Shown here: one piece after another, positions 1 to 8,653 of the stretch
How the letters are laid out: every line of letters starts with the position of its first letter
How positions within the stretch are numbered: position 1 is the first letter of the stretch
Assembly: GCA_002305265.1 (NCBI GenBank)
Contig: DBQP01000001.1
Coordinates: 1 to 45,175, forward strand
DNA: 45,175 nt
Direction of reading: 5' to 3'
Source: Prevotellaceae bacterium UBA1391
GTDB lineage: Bacteria; Bacteroidota; Bacteroidia; Bacteroidales; Bacteroidaceae
Notes under the pieces: model-generated
What the model was told of the DNA's origin: nothing
Databases searched by the model: none
Seen by the model: only the letters and a program-made list of their open reading frames with translations
Made by a program: the position numbers and the translations under genes

Positions 1-90
1 ATTTGCTTCCACCTTATATATATATGATTAGAGTCCCAAACCATATATGATTAGCCTACTTATATATATGATTAGCCTACATTCGGTAGA
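1..90. repeat. AT-rich degenerate tandem repeat, about 22-nt step
   Basis: The word ATGATTAG occurs three times, at 24, 47 and 68. The steps are 23 and 21 nt, averaging 22. It lies downstream of the minus-strand ABC transporter and is much more AT-rich than the rest of the window. It fits the 22-nt arrays found in other intergenic regions here, with compensating one-base shifts. From 91 to 206 I see no gene or clear signal. Confidence 0.5.
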
Positions 91-206
91 AAATCTACTT
101 CGCTACAGGTGCCATGGGGCATACTGCCACCGGACGGAGTGCCACCACAGTCGCCATGACGCACGCAGCCACCGGCCACAGGGTGCGCGTCCCATGCAGC
201 GAGCGC

Positions 207-2045
207 CTACAGTGCCTGCATGTCGTTGAGCCGCTTGTAGTAGCCGCCGAGCGCAATGAGCTCATCGTGCGTGCCGCACTCGACAATCTGACCCTCGTGC
301 ATCACGTAGATGACATCGGCATTCTTGATCGTGGAGAGGCGGTGGGCGATGGCGATGGTGGTGCGCGACTTCATCAGGCGCTCCAGCGCCGACTGCACCA
401 GCTTCTCGCTCTCGGTGTCGAGGGCCGACGTGGCCTCGTCGAGGATGAGAATCGGCGGATTCTTGAGGATGGCGCGGGCGATGGACACACGCTGGCGCTG
501 TCCGCCGGAGAGGCGTCCGCCGCGGTCGCCGACAAGCGTGTCGTAGCCGTTCTCCATCTCCATGATGAACTCGTGGGCGTTGGCGATGCGTGCTGCCGCC
601 TCCACCTGCTCGCGGGTGGCGCCGTCGACGCCGAAGGCGATGTTGTTGAACACGGTGTCGTTGAAGAGGATGGCTTCCTGGTTGACGTTGCCGATGAGGG
701 CGCGGAGCGACTTGATGCGCACGTCGCGCACGTCGATGTCGTCGATGAGGATTTGTCCGGACGTCACGTCGTGGTAGCGCGGGATGAGGTCGACGAGCGT
801 GGACTTGCCCGAGCCCGACTGCCCCACGAGCGCGATGGTCTTTCCCTTCGGAATCGTCAGGCTGACGTGTCGGAGGATTTCCCGGTCGCCCGTGTAGGTG
901 AAGCAGACGTCGCGCAGCTCGATCTGGCTGTGGAGCCCGTCGAGCACCTGTGGCTCGGCCACCTCGCGGATGGTGTTCTCCGCATCCATGATCTTGTTGA
1001 TGCGTTCCATCGAGGCCATGCCCTTCTGAATGGTGTAGCCCGCCTTCGAGAGTTCCTTGAGCGGCTGGAGCGAGGTGTAGAGGATGATGAGGTAGTAGAT
1101 GAACGTCGGCGCGTCGATGGGCGAGCTGCCCGAGAAAATCAGCATACCGCCGAACCAGAGGACGACGACGATCATGCACGTGCCGAGAAACTCGCTCACG
1201 GGGTGGGCGGCGCTTTGGCGGATGGAGACGCGCATGGCTGCGTCGCGGTATTCGTTGTTCACCTTGCGGAAGCGCTCCTCCATCTTCCTTTCGGCCACGA
1301 ATGCCTTGATGATGCGGAGTCCACCCAGCGTCTCCTCGATCTGGCTGAGTCCGTCGCTCCATTTCGACTGCGCGAACAGGCTCTTGCGCTTGAGCGTCTT
1401 GCCGATGCGTCCGATGCCGATGGCCATGAGCGGCACCACGAGCAGGGTGAAGATGCTGAGCTGCCACGACATGTAGAAGAGCGTGCCGAGGTAGACCAGC
1501 AGGAAGATAGGATTCTTGATGACCATGTCGAGCGACGAGCCGACGCTGGAGTCGACCTCGTTGACGTCCGTCGACACGCGGGCGAGGATGTCTCCCTTGC
1601 GCTCCTCGCTGAAGAAGCTGAGGGGCAGGGCCAGAATCTTGCGGTAGAGGGCCACGCGGATGTCGCGCACGATGCCCGTCTTGATGGGCATCAGACAGGC
1701 CGATCCGGCGAAGTAGGCGCCGGTCTTCAGCAGCGTCATCAGTGCGAGCGCCACGCCCATGATCAGCAGCGTCGTGGCCTGCCCGTGGCGTGCGATGAGT
1801 TCCTGGGAGTAATAGTAGCCGTTGTTGGTCAGCACTTCCTTGAAGTCGCCGATGCCCTCGCTGGTCCAGGGGATGAACTCGTAGTGCGCCTGTTCGATGC
1901 CGAAGAGGATGTTGAGGATGGGCACCAGCACCATGAAGGAGAAGACATTGAAAAAGGCGGTCAGCACGTTGAAACCGAACGTGGCGGCCACATAGCCTTT
2001 GTAGGGGGCAAAATACTTGCCCATGATTTTAAAGAATTCCTTCAT
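207..2045 (-). CDS. ABC transporter, fused permease and ATPase (MsbA/lipid exporter-like)
   Basis: A 612-residue half-transporter in the inner membrane, expected to work as a homodimer and export a lipid or other hydrophobic substrate using ATP. Residues 1 to about 340 are the six-helix ABC type 1 membrane domain. The nucleotide-binding domain follows, with Walker A GQSGSGKST (about 408-416), signature LSGGQ (512-516), Walker B ILILDEATSALD (532-543) and the switch His in IAHRLSTI (about 568). Length and layout match MsbA-type proteins of Bacteroidales. The start is the first ATG and gives a normal N-terminus. It is the last gene of the leftmost minus-strand group, 229 nt downstream of the RNase H-like gene, and no promoter of the phylum type was recognised in that gap. 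The exact substrate cannot be told from sequence. Confidence 0.93.
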   Translation of the reverse strand: MKEFFKIMGKYFAPYKGYVAATFGFNVLTAFFNVFSFMVLVPILNILFGIEQAHYEFIPWTSEGIGDFKEVLTNNGYYYSQELIARHGQATTLLIMGVALALMTLLKTGAYFAGSACLMPIKTGIVRDIRVALYRKILALPLSFFSEERKGDILARVSTDVNEVDSSVGSSLDMVIKNPIFLLVYLGTLFYMSWQLSIFTLLVVPLMAIGIGRIGKTLKRKSLFAQSKWSDGLSQIEETLGGLRIIKAFVAERKMEERFRKVNNEYRDAAMRVSIRQSAAHPVSEFLGTCMIVVVLWFGGMLIFSGSSPIDAPTFIYYLIILYTSLQPLKELSKAGYTIQKGMASMERINKIMDAENTIREVAEPQVLDGLHSQIELRDVCFTYTGDREILRHVSLTIPKGKTIALVGQSGSGKSTLVDLIPRYHDVTSGQILIDDIDVRDVRIKSLRALIGNVNQEAILFNDTVFNNIAFGVDGATREQVEAAARIANAHEFIMEMENGYDTLVGDRGGRLSGGQRQRVSIARAILKNPPILILDEATSALDTESEKLVQSALERLMKSRTTIAIAHRLSTIKNADVIYVMHEGQIVECGTHDELIALGGYYKRLNDMQAL

Positions 2046-2107
2046 GGATGTGCGGTGTCGGTTAAGGTTGAAGCGGAAAGAGCGGGATGAGGGGCCCGTC
2101 GCGGGGA

Positions 2108-2173
2108 GAATAAATGTGGCGGACGGACGGAAGAGATGTGAAGTACGGACGGGAAAAGATGACGCGTACGAAT
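2108..2173. repeat. degenerate 22-nt tandem array in the leader of the ABC transporter gene
   Basis: Units start at 2108, 2130 and 2152. The first two share ATGTG and end in ACGGACG with exactly 22-nt spacing. The third is related but shifted by one base. It lies just 5' of the minus-strand ABC transporter gene and is probably in its leader. Confidence 0.55.
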
Positions 2174-2274
2174 GAAAAAGGCGCTGGACGAGCGGATGAG
2201 CAGCAGCGGGCAGCGAGCAAACTGCTGAGGGCGCTCGGAAGCCTGCTGCGTGCGCACCGCGCTGGGGCTACGCC

Positions 2275-2736
2275 CTACTTGCGGCCGAAGTCGGCCGGCA
2301 CCTCGCCCCAGTGCTCCGTGTCCCACTTCACGATGCGGTTCTGCCACGTGTGGGTCTGCAGCCAGCGCTCGGCGCGCGTCACCATGTCGAGCAGCGGGGC
2401 GGTGGTCGCCGTGCGCGGCAGGGTGGTCTTGCATTTCTTCTTCTGCACCCAAATCTGCGCCGTGCGGCTGTCGGAGTAGATGGGCATCGTGCCCAGTCCC
2501 TTCTGCTTCAGCAGGGCGAGGGCATGGACGATGGCGAGAAACTCGCCGATGTTGTTCGTGCCGTGCACGGGGCCGTAGTGGAAGATTTCCTGCCCGGTGC
2601 GCAGGTAGATGCCGCGATACTCCATCGGTCCGGGATTGCCGCTGCAGGCGGCGTCGACGGCAATGGCCTCGGCCGCCACCTCGGGGGGAAGTGGCAGCAG
2701 CGTGTCGTGGCGGTAGTCGGGCGGATTCTGGAGCAA
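2275..2736 (-). CDS. RNase HI-like protein, probable TTG start
   Basis: About 153 residues with an RNase H fold: the core begins AVDAACSGNPGPMEYRG (first catalytic Asp in the VDAACSGNPGP strand), continues with NNIGEFLAIVHAL (the conserved Glu) and IYSDSRTA (second Asp), and ends in EVPADFGRK. The family cleaves RNA in RNA/DNA hybrids. The start is uncertain. No ATG in any minus-strand frame lies between the argS stop and the conserved N-terminal region LLQNPPDYRHD, so the TTG at 2736-2734 is the best candidate. Reading further upstream gives Pro/Arg-rich sequence unlike a protein start. It lies 80 nt downstream of argS on the same strand and is probably co-transcribed with it. The family assignment is secure; the N-terminus is inferred. 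Confidence 0.75.
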   Translation of the reverse strand: MLQNPPDYRHDTLLPLPPEVAAEAIAVDAACSGNPGPMEYRGIYLRTGQEIFHYGPVHGTNNIGEFLAIVHALALLKQKGLGTMPIYSDSRTAQIWVQKKKCKTTLPRTATTAPLLDMVTRAERWLQTHTWQNRIVKWDTEHWGEVPADFGRK

Positions 2737-2816
2737 GGGACGGGCGGGTGAAGGTGGAACGGAAAGTCGGGGCGGGCGCAGCGGCAGCGCGGCAGGCGTA
2801 CGGCCGCCGCGGCCTG

Positions 2817-4637
2817 CTACATGCGCTCGGGCATCTCGATGCCGAGCAGGCCCATGGCGTTGCGCACGACCTTGGCCACGGCGCGGGAGAGGGCGAGGCG
2901 GAAGATCTTCTTCTGCTCGTCGGTCTCGCCCAGGATGGTGAAGTCGTGGTAGAACTGGTTGAACTCCTTGGTCAGCTCGTAGCAGTAGTTGGCCAGTCCC
3001 GAAGGCGAATAGTCGGTGGCGGCCTGTCGGAGCGCCGTGCGGAAGGCGTTGAGCTTCTGGATGAGCTCCGTCTCCTTCAGGCTGACCTCGGTGGTGGTGT
3101 CGAGCTGCGCCGGCACGACGATGCCGGCCTCCTCTGCCTTGCGCAGGATGGAGGCGATGCGGGCGTAGGTGTACTGGATGAAGGGGCCGGTGTTGCCGTT
3201 GAAGTCGATGGACTCCTCGGGGTTGAAGAGCATGTTCTTGCGGGCGTCCACCTTGAGGATGAAGTATTTGAGCGCGCCGAGGCCGACCTTGCGTGCCACC
3301 TCGCGTGCTTCTGCCTCGCTGAGCTGGATTTTCTTGGTCATCTCCTTCGACACGTTGTAGGCGTCGTCCACCATCTGCTGCATGAGGTCGTCGGCGTCGA
3401 CCACGGTTCCCTCGCGCGACTTCATCTTGCCGTTGGGGAGCTCGACCATGCCGTAGCTGAAGTGGACGAGGCTCTTGCCCCAGCTGAAGCCGAGCTTGTC
3501 GAGGAGGATGGAGAGCACCTGGAAGTGGTAGTTCTGCTCGTTGCCCACCACGTAGATCATCTGGTCGATGGCGTAGTCCTCGAAGCGCATCTTGGCGGTG
3601 CCGATGTCCTGCGTCATGTAGACCGAGGTGCCGTCGGAGCGCAGGAGCAGTTTCTCGTCGAGCCCGTCGGCCTCGAGGTTGGCCCACACCGAGCCGTCGT
3701 CGCGGCGATAGAAGAGGCCCTTGTCGAGTCCTTCGAGCACTTGCTGCTTGCCCACGAGGTAGGTGTCGGACTCGTAGTAGATCTTGTCGAAGCTGACGCC
3801 CATCTGCTGGTAGGTCTCGTCGAATCCGGCGTACACCCACTCGTTCATCATCTGCCACAGGCGGCGCACCTCGGGGTCGTTCTGCTCCCACTTGACGAGC
3901 ATCTCGTGGGCCTCGACGATGAGCGGCGCCTCCTGCTTGGCCTTCTCCTTGGCGGCCTCGGGCTCCATGCCTTCGGCCACGAAGCGGGCGGCCAGCTGCT
4001 CGCACTCGGCCTTGTAGTGCTTGTCGAAGAGCACGTAGAAGTCGCCGATGAGGTGGTCGCCCTTCTTGCCGGCCTGCTCGGGCGTGATGCCGTTGCCCCA
4101 CTTCTGCCAGGCCAGCATGCTCTTGCAGATGTGGATGCCGCGGTCGTTCACGATGTTGGTCTTCACGACGCGGTTGCCGGCGGCGGCCATGATGCGCGCG
4201 AGGGCGGCGCCGAGGAGGTTGTTGCGCACGTGGCCGAGGTGGAGCGGCTTGTTGGTGTTGGGCGAGGAGTACTCGATCATCACGAGCGGGCTCTGCTCCG
4301 TGACGGGGCTGAAGCCGAAGCGCTCGTCGGCGGCAATCTCGTTGAGGAGCTGGATCCAGGCCGCCGGACTGACGACGATGTTGAGGAATCCCTTCACCAC
4401 ATTGAAGTCGGCCACGACGCCGGGGGCCTGCTCCTTGAGCACGCTGCCGAGATCGGCAGCCACGTCCTCGGGCTTCTTGCCGGCCATCTTCACGAAGGGG
4501 AAGACGACGACGGTGAGGTGTCCCTCAAATTCTTTCTTCGTTTTCTGGAGCTGCACTTGCTCCGCTGTCACGTCGGCACCGTAGAGTGCCTTCACGCCGG
4601 CGATGACCGCGCGGGTGAGTTGCTGTTCTATTGTCAT
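2817..4637 (-). CDS. argS: arginyl-tRNA synthetase
   Basis: Class I aminoacyl-tRNA synthetase charging tRNA-Arg in the cytoplasm; 606 residues from the chosen start. The HIGH-type motif is HLGH (133-136) within SSPNTNKPLHLGHVRNN, and the KMSKS-loop equivalent is around KMKSREGTVV. The C-terminal anticodon-binding DALR domain ends in EMPERM. An upstream in-frame ATG would add 22 residues, but MTIEQQLT aligns with the usual N-terminus of Bacteroidales ArgS. The upstream ATG also lies almost on top of the promoter (-7 box at 4727-4720), which favours the downstream start. The gene heads a minus-strand unit with the RNase H-like gene behind it. Confidence 0.96.
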   Translation of the reverse strand: MTIEQQLTRAVIAGVKALYGADVTAEQVQLQKTKKEFEGHLTVVVFPFVKMAGKKPEDVAADLGSVLKEQAPGVVADFNVVKGFLNIVVSPAAWIQLLNEIAADERFGFSPVTEQSPLVMIEYSSPNTNKPLHLGHVRNNLLGAALARIMAAAGNRVVKTNIVNDRGIHICKSMLAWQKWGNGITPEQAGKKGDHLIGDFYVLFDKHYKAECEQLAARFVAEGMEPEAAKEKAKQEAPLIVEAHEMLVKWEQNDPEVRRLWQMMNEWVYAGFDETYQQMGVSFDKIYYESDTYLVGKQQVLEGLDKGLFYRRDDGSVWANLEADGLDEKLLLRSDGTSVYMTQDIGTAKMRFEDYAIDQMIYVVGNEQNYHFQVLSILLDKLGFSWGKSLVHFSYGMVELPNGKMKSREGTVVDADDLMQQMVDDAYNVSKEMTKKIQLSEAEAREVARKVGLGALKYFILKVDARKNMLFNPEESIDFNGNTGPFIQYTYARIASILRKAEEAGIVVPAQLDTTTEVSLKETELIQKLNAFRTALRQAATDYSPSGLANYCYELTKEFNQFYHDFTILGETDEQKKIFRLALSRAVAKVVRNAMGLLGIEMPERM

Positions 4638-4719
4638 GATACAATCTGTTGTCGTAGATGCTGGCGCCCTGCCGCTGCCTCCGGTCGCGTGCACGGGAGA
4701 CATAAGGCGCTAATCGCTG

Positions 4720-4751
4720 CAAAGTTACGTCTTTTCTCGCAAATACTCAAA
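4720..4751 (-). promoter_or_regulatory. promoter of argS (Bacteroidota type)
   Basis: On the minus strand, TTTG at 4751-4748, a 20-nt spacer, and TAACTTTG at 4727-4720. This matches the Bacteroidota primary sigma-factor consensus TTTG-N19/20-TAnnTTTG. It gives a leader of about 75 nt before the argS ATG. Confidence 0.75.
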
Positions 4752-4837
4752 GCATCGGCGCGAAAACTCGCTGCAGCAGTCCACATCCGCGCCTGCGGGC
4801 CGGTGCAGACGGCCGGACGGCGCGCGAAGCGGCGGAA

Positions 4838-5014
4838 ACGACTGCGTTCGTTTTGCGAATCGGCTGCGCTCGTTTTGCGAAACGACTGCGCTCGTTTTTT
4901 TCCGGATGCCAACATGAAGTTCCGCCCGACGGCGCACGCGGTGCGGCGCTGGCGGCGCGAGGCGATGCGGGAAGGCCTTCGTGGCGCGACGGGAAGGCCT
5001 TCGCATCCTTACAA
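4838..5014 (-). repeat. composite 22-nt repeat element (GAAGGCCTTC and GCGCAGTCGT families)
   Basis: Read on the minus strand, the order is two GAAGGCCTTC palindrome units (5002-4993 and 4980-4971, 22 nt apart), then three units with core GAGCGCAGTCGTTT or close variants. On the plus strand the CTGCG words of these fall at 4842, 4864 and 4886, exactly 22 nt apart. The same two families in the same order occur at 16117, 23325 and 34341-34626. Here the element sits between the terminator-like hairpin of the upstream minus-strand gene and the argS promoter. Confidence 0.8.
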
Positions 5015-5076
5015 GCAGAGCGGGGCGGGCCGGGCGAAGCGGCGCAGCAGGCGCGGGAAGGCGCGGTAGGCGGCAC

Positions 5077-5114
5077 GAAAAGGCTCCATGCAGGGCGGAG
5101 CGTGCATGGAGCCT
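5077..5114 (-). terminator. terminator-like hairpin after the carbohydrate-binding-type gene
   Basis: Perfect 12-bp stem: AGGCTCCATGCA at 5081-5092 pairs with TGCATGGAGCCT at 5103-5114, with a 10-nt loop. On the minus strand it is followed by a short T run (TTTTC). It lies 77 nt past the stop of the minus-strand gene ending at 5191. Confidence 0.65.
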
Positions 5115-5190
5115 GGGCGGGAACGCGGCGCGGCCGGAGAAACGGAAGACCAGACGGCGGAATGGGGCGTCGCTGGGCTGAGGGCTGGCG

Positions 5191-7293
5191 TCACCAGCGG
5201 CCGCCCCCGCCGCCGGGCCATCCGCCTCCACCGCCGCCGCTGTAGGTGCCGGTAGCGGCCGTGAGGGTCGTGGAGGTGCCGCCGCTGACGGTGGCGCCTT
5301 CGGTGTAGTAGCCGCCGAAGAAGGGGGTGCCGCCGCTGACGGTGACGCCCGACTTGAGCGTATAGCTGCTGCCGCTGGCGAGGCTGGCGAGGGAGAGGAA
5401 GAGGCCGGTGCCGCCGCTGGCGGGCGCCTTGAAGACGGCGAGCGGGGTGCTGCCGCTGGTGAGCGCATAGTTGCTGTTGGCGGTCCAGGAGCCCGACACG
5501 TAGCCTTGCGAGACGCTGGCGTTGCTCTCGACGCCGCCGAAGGCGACGACGGTGCCGCCCGTGATGTAGAGCTTGTAGCCGCCCTCGGTGTTGGCGTCGA
5601 TGGCCACTTCGGGGCTGGAGGCGCCGGCTGCGTAGACGACGCCGCCCTTGATGTAGCAGTTGCCGTTGGCGTCGATTCCGTCGTTGCCGGTGGCGCGGGC
5701 GTAGACGTAGCCGCCGGAGATGGTGAGGTGGCTGGCGGAGTTGATGGCGTCGTCGGTGGAGGTGGCCATGACGATGCCGCCCGAGATGTCGATGGTCTTC
5801 TTGCTCTCGATGCCTTCGGGGGCGCTCGACTCACGTCCGGAGGAGACGGTGCTGCCGGTGGCGCTGGCGGTCACGCTGCCTCCGCTGATGCTGATGGCGC
5901 CGTCGGCGCGGATGGCCTTGGCGGAGGTGGTGTAGGAGGAGGAGTAGACATAGGCGGTGCCGGTGGTGACGGCGGTGAGGCTGCCGTCGACGACGTTGAG
6001 CGCGCCGTCGCATTTGATGCCTTTGCCGCCCTTGCCCGAGTTGGAGAGGGAGACGGTGCCGCCGCTGATGCTGAGGTTGCCGCCGGTGGAGATGGCTGCC
6101 GAGCCCTTGGCCTCGAGGGCCGAGGAGTCGTAGTAGCCGGCGCCTGTGACGGTGGCCGTGACGCTGCCGCCGGCGATGCTGAGCTGGCCGTCGCTCTTGA
6201 GGGCCTTGCTGCCCGTGCCGGAGGTCTGTAGCGTGAGGGTGCCGCCGGTGATGAGGATGTCGGCGGCGGAGGAGAGGGCCGAGGAGGCCTTGTATTCGCC
6301 TTCGGTGGCGTCGTAGGTGGCATTGCCCGTGGTGGTGATGCTGACGGTGGTGCCGGAGAGGGTGAGGAGCGAGTCGCACTTGAGGCCCTTGCCTCCGGCG
6401 GCGGCGCTGCTGATGGTGAGCGAGCCGCCGGAGAGGATGGCCTGGCCGTCCAGCTCGTCGCCCTCGGCGTTGGCCTCTACCTGGATGCCGTCGTCGCCCG
6501 CGCCGCTGACGCTGAGCGTGCCGCCCTTCATCTCGAGGTACTGCCCGACGTGCATGCCGTCGGCCACGGCGCTGAGAATCTGAATCTTGCCGGTGGACTT
6601 CTTGAGCTCGGTGTATTCACCGCTCTTGTAGGCATGGTTGGCATTGCCCGTGAGGGTGAGCGTGCCGGCGTCCTTGAACTCGACGTGGCCCTTGACGTTG
6701 AAGCAGGCTTTCTGCGTGCCCGAGGCGGCGTCGGCAAAGACGTTGGTCGTGCCGTCGGCCAGCGAGATGGAGATGCGCTTGCCGTTCTGCACGTCGAAGG
6801 CCGCCCCGCTCGTGCTGGTGAGGCTGACGCCGTTGAGCACGATCGACGACTTGTAGGATCCGCTGAGGAGGAAGCTGCCTGCGGTGCTGCTGCCGGAGAG
6901 CGTGTAGGTGATTTCGCCGGTGGTGTCGTCGAGGGCGTCGGACTGTGCGATGCTGACATGCGCGCCGCTGACGGTGGCCTCGACGAAGCGCATGATGTTG
7001 CCGGCGACGCTCACCTGCGCCGAGGCGCCGTCGTAGGCGATGCGCACGGTGCCGTCGACGACGTCGGCATGGTCGGTGTACATGCGGGTGATGGCGGAGG
7101 TGGGAATGGCGCGACCGAGGATGGTGAGCGTCGTGCCGCCGTCATAGGTCATGTCGCCGGCCTGTGCGGCGGGTATGTCGTAGGTGACGCTGCCGGTCAC
7201 GACGTGGAGCGTCTGCGCGCCGACGGTCATGGTCGGCACGACGAGGGCTGCGCCAGCGAGGCACAGCGGGAGAAGAAGGGGGCTGCGCTTCAT
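5191..7293 (-). CDS. secreted carbohydrate-binding domain-containing protein (DUF4353-like beta-helix)
   Basis: 700 residues. The N-terminus MKRSPLLLPLCLAGAAL is a signal peptide with cleavage expected after about VGAQ (26). The body is a long series of degenerate Ser/Gly/Thr-rich repeats (ISGGSVTAT, LTLSGTTVSIT, GGKGIKCDG, DDAINSASHLTISGG) typical of right-handed beta-helix proteins annotated as carbohydrate-binding domain-containing (DUF4353). The C-terminus is an extreme Gly/Trp tail, YSGGGGGGWPGGGGGRW. I infer a secreted or surface-attached protein; no catalytic motif is visible. Its ATG overlaps the stop of the upstream small gene (ATGA), so the two are translationally coupled. The family is fairly sure; ligand and role are unknown. 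Confidence 0.8.
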   Translation of the reverse strand: MKRSPLLLPLCLAGAALVVPTMTVGAQTLHVVTGSVTYDIPAAQAGDMTYDGGTTLTILGRAIPTSAITRMYTDHADVVDGTVRIAYDGASAQVSVAGNIMRFVEATVSGAHVSIAQSDALDDTTGEITYTLSGSSTAGSFLLSGSYKSSIVLNGVSLTSTSGAAFDVQNGKRISISLADGTTNVFADAASGTQKACFNVKGHVEFKDAGTLTLTGNANHAYKSGEYTELKKSTGKIQILSAVADGMHVGQYLEMKGGTLSVSGAGDDGIQVEANAEGDELDGQAILSGGSLTISSAAAGGKGLKCDSLLTLSGTTVSITTTGNATYDATEGEYKASSALSSAADILITGGTLTLQTSGTGSKALKSDGQLSIAGGSVTATVTGAGYYDSSALEAKGSAAISTGGNLSISGGTVSLSNSGKGGKGIKCDGALNVVDGSLTAVTTGTAYVYSSSYTTSAKAIRADGAISISGGSVTASATGSTVSSGRESSAPEGIESKKTIDISGGIVMATSTDDAINSASHLTISGGYVYARATGNDGIDANGNCYIKGGVVYAAGASSPEVAIDANTEGGYKLYITGGTVVAFGGVESNASVSQGYVSGSWTANSNYALTSGSTPLAVFKAPASGGTGLFLSLASLASGSSYTLKSGVTVSGGTPFFGGYYTEGATVSGGTSTTLTAATGTYSGGGGGGWPGGGGGRW

Positions 7294-7697
7294 CTGACGA
7301 GGAGTTTGGAAGTGGTGATGCGGGATTGGATGATGTAGAGTCCGCGGGGGAGCCGGCTGCGGGCTTCGGAGAGGGAGGCGAACGTGCCGGCCCGCTGGCC
7401 GGCGGCGGTGAAGACGGTGACGGGGGCGTCGGCATCGGCCTCGGCGAGCGTGCGGATGGCGTTGGCCTCATCGGTGGAGAAGGCCATGCTGGCAAGCGTG
7501 CTCAGCGGCAGCACGTAGATGGAGGTGCCGTCGGAGACGCGGAGCTGCCCGTCGACGATGGTCATCTCCAGGCCTTCGGCTGCGACGGAAACGGTCTGTC
7601 CGTCGGCCGTGGTGAAGACGAGCCGCTTGTAGTCGTCGGCCTTCGCCAGCAGGGAGGCGAGGACGAAGAGCAGCATCAGATAGCATTTGATCATCAT
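7290..7697 (-). CDS. small secreted protein with a C-terminal sorting-like domain
   Basis: 135 residues. MMIKCYLMLLFVLASLLAKAD is a signal peptide. The middle (VFTTADGQTVSVAAEGLEMTI and following) resembles short beta-strand repeats seen in Bacteroidales secreted proteins. The end, PVTVFTAAGQRAGTF through GLYIIQSRITTSKLLVR, resembles the C-terminal beta-sandwich of type IX sorting domains, although nothing in the window shows that a type IX system is present. The stop overlaps the start of the 700-residue gene by 4 nt, so both are probably made together and act in the same cell-surface process. I do not recognise a specific function. Confidence 0.65.
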   Translation of the reverse strand: MMIKCYLMLLFVLASLLAKADDYKRLVFTTADGQTVSVAAEGLEMTIVDGQLRVSDGTSIYVLPLSTLASMAFSTDEANAIRTLAEADADAPVTVFTAAGQRAGTFASLSEARSRLPRGLYIIQSRITTSKLLVR

Positions 7698-7877
7698 AGT
7701 CTGTCGGTGGTTGATGTGGGAAAAGGAAGTTGGGCAGCGCGGGAAGGCAAGACACGGATGCTGCGGTGGCGGCAGCAGGAGGGAATATGTGCCTTCCGAA
7801 CGTCGACGTTGCGGAATAAATGCAGAAAATATAAGATAAAAGCGCTTTATTATTTCATATCATCTGTATTTTGCGTG

Positions 7878-7885
7878 CAAAGGTA
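7878..7885 (-). promoter_or_regulatory. -7 box for the 7697-5191 two-gene unit
   Basis: TACCTTTG on the minus strand (plus strand CAAAGGTA at 7878-7885). It lies about 180 nt upstream of the small secreted protein gene. A properly spaced -33 TTTG is not evident. The 413-nt gap 7698-8110 contains this box, a divergent plus-strand box at 8024 and otherwise AT-richer sequence with no gene. Confidence 0.5.
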
Positions 7886-8023
7886 GTAAATTGTAAACAA
7901 AGCGGCGTGAGCCGGAGGGAAAAGATTTGCCCTCATTTGCTTTTTTTGTCCTTTCCGCCGCTTTTCGCGCGAAATTTAGCATTCTTTAAACGACGAGATG
8001 CTGGATATGTGGCGAGAAACCTC

Positions 8024-8031
8024 TAAATTTG
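8024..8031 (+). promoter_or_regulatory. putative -7 box for the metal-uptake cluster
   Basis: TAAATTTG on the plus strand, 80 nt before the ATG at 8111. It matches TAnnTTTG, but I see no convincing -33 element at the right spacing. Confidence 0.4.
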
Positions 8032-8110
8032 CCCCGAAAATCATTCAGACAGGCGCGCGTGCTTCGCTATCGACAAGCGGCTGAAGCCCCGTACGCGCCG
8101 CAATGACACA

Positions 8111-8560
8111 ATGAAACACCTCGGTTCACATCTGCTCAGCATCGTGCTCTCGCTCCTCGTCGTCGTATTGGGAGTGGGCGTGCAGTTCGTGCATTGCCAG
8201 CACAGCAATGCCATTGCGATTGCTGCCTTCAGCGAGATGGGCCAGGGTATGGAGGCACCACACCGCCCCGCAGCCTGCCACGACGAGCAGACGCAGCCGG
8301 AGCACATGGCGGCCATGCAGCTGTGCAACACCAACGAGCGCTGCTTCGACTTCCACGAGCTGCGTCTCACGCCGACGACGGTGCATTCGCTGCAGACGCA
8401 GATTGACGGTGCCGTCAGTTTCATTCTTCCTCCCTATTTGCTGTCTGAAGGCTTCGCACAGCCTGCCTCCTGCAGGGCCGAAGCCCTTCCGACGGACGGC
8501 ACGACGTGCCACGCACCACCGCGACAATATCTCAGGCGGTTGTGCACACTCCTGATTTGA
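8111..8560 (+). CDS. small membrane-anchored or secreted Cys/His protein (HYC_CC_PP-like)
   Basis: 149 residues. An N-terminal hydrophobic segment (LLSIVLSLLVVVLGVGV) is followed by VHCQHSN, a His/Cys-rich central part (HRPAACHDEQ, CNTNERCFDFHEL) and a conserved-looking ISFILPPYLL-type stretch (here VSFILPPYLL). This layout recalls the small Bacteroidota proteins named HYC_CC_PP, often found next to TonB-dependent receptors and HMA proteins; that assignment is from memory of the pattern and not verified. It is the first gene of a plus-strand cluster with the receptor at 8826 and the HMA protein at 11217, so a periplasmic role in metal handling is inferred. The start ATG directly precedes the hydrophobic segment. 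Confidence 0.7.
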   Translation: MKHLGSHLLSIVLSLLVVVLGVGVQFVHCQHSNAIAIAAFSEMGQGMEAPHRPAACHDEQTQPEHMAAMQLCNTNERCFDFHELRLTPTTVHSLQTQIDGAVSFILPPYLLSEGFAQPASCRAEALPTDGTTCHAPPRQYLRRLCTLLI

Positions 8561-8653
8561 CACGTTTCTTTCCCTTCTTCCGCAGCTGACGAGCGTTCGT
8601 CGGCCTGCATGGCTGCATGCATGATGCAGCGAGAGAAGGCCTGCCCAGCAGCA

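Noticed and set aside
114..2090. Long open frame antisense to the ABC transporter
   Set aside because: Low-complexity Arg/His/Asp/Glu/Val-rich translation typical of the complement of a GC-rich gene; the minus strand carries a full transporter with all motifs.
2250..5069. 939-codon open frame on the plus strand over argS
   Set aside because: Shadow of argS and the RNase H-like gene; the translation has no domain and runs through repeats and terminator regions.
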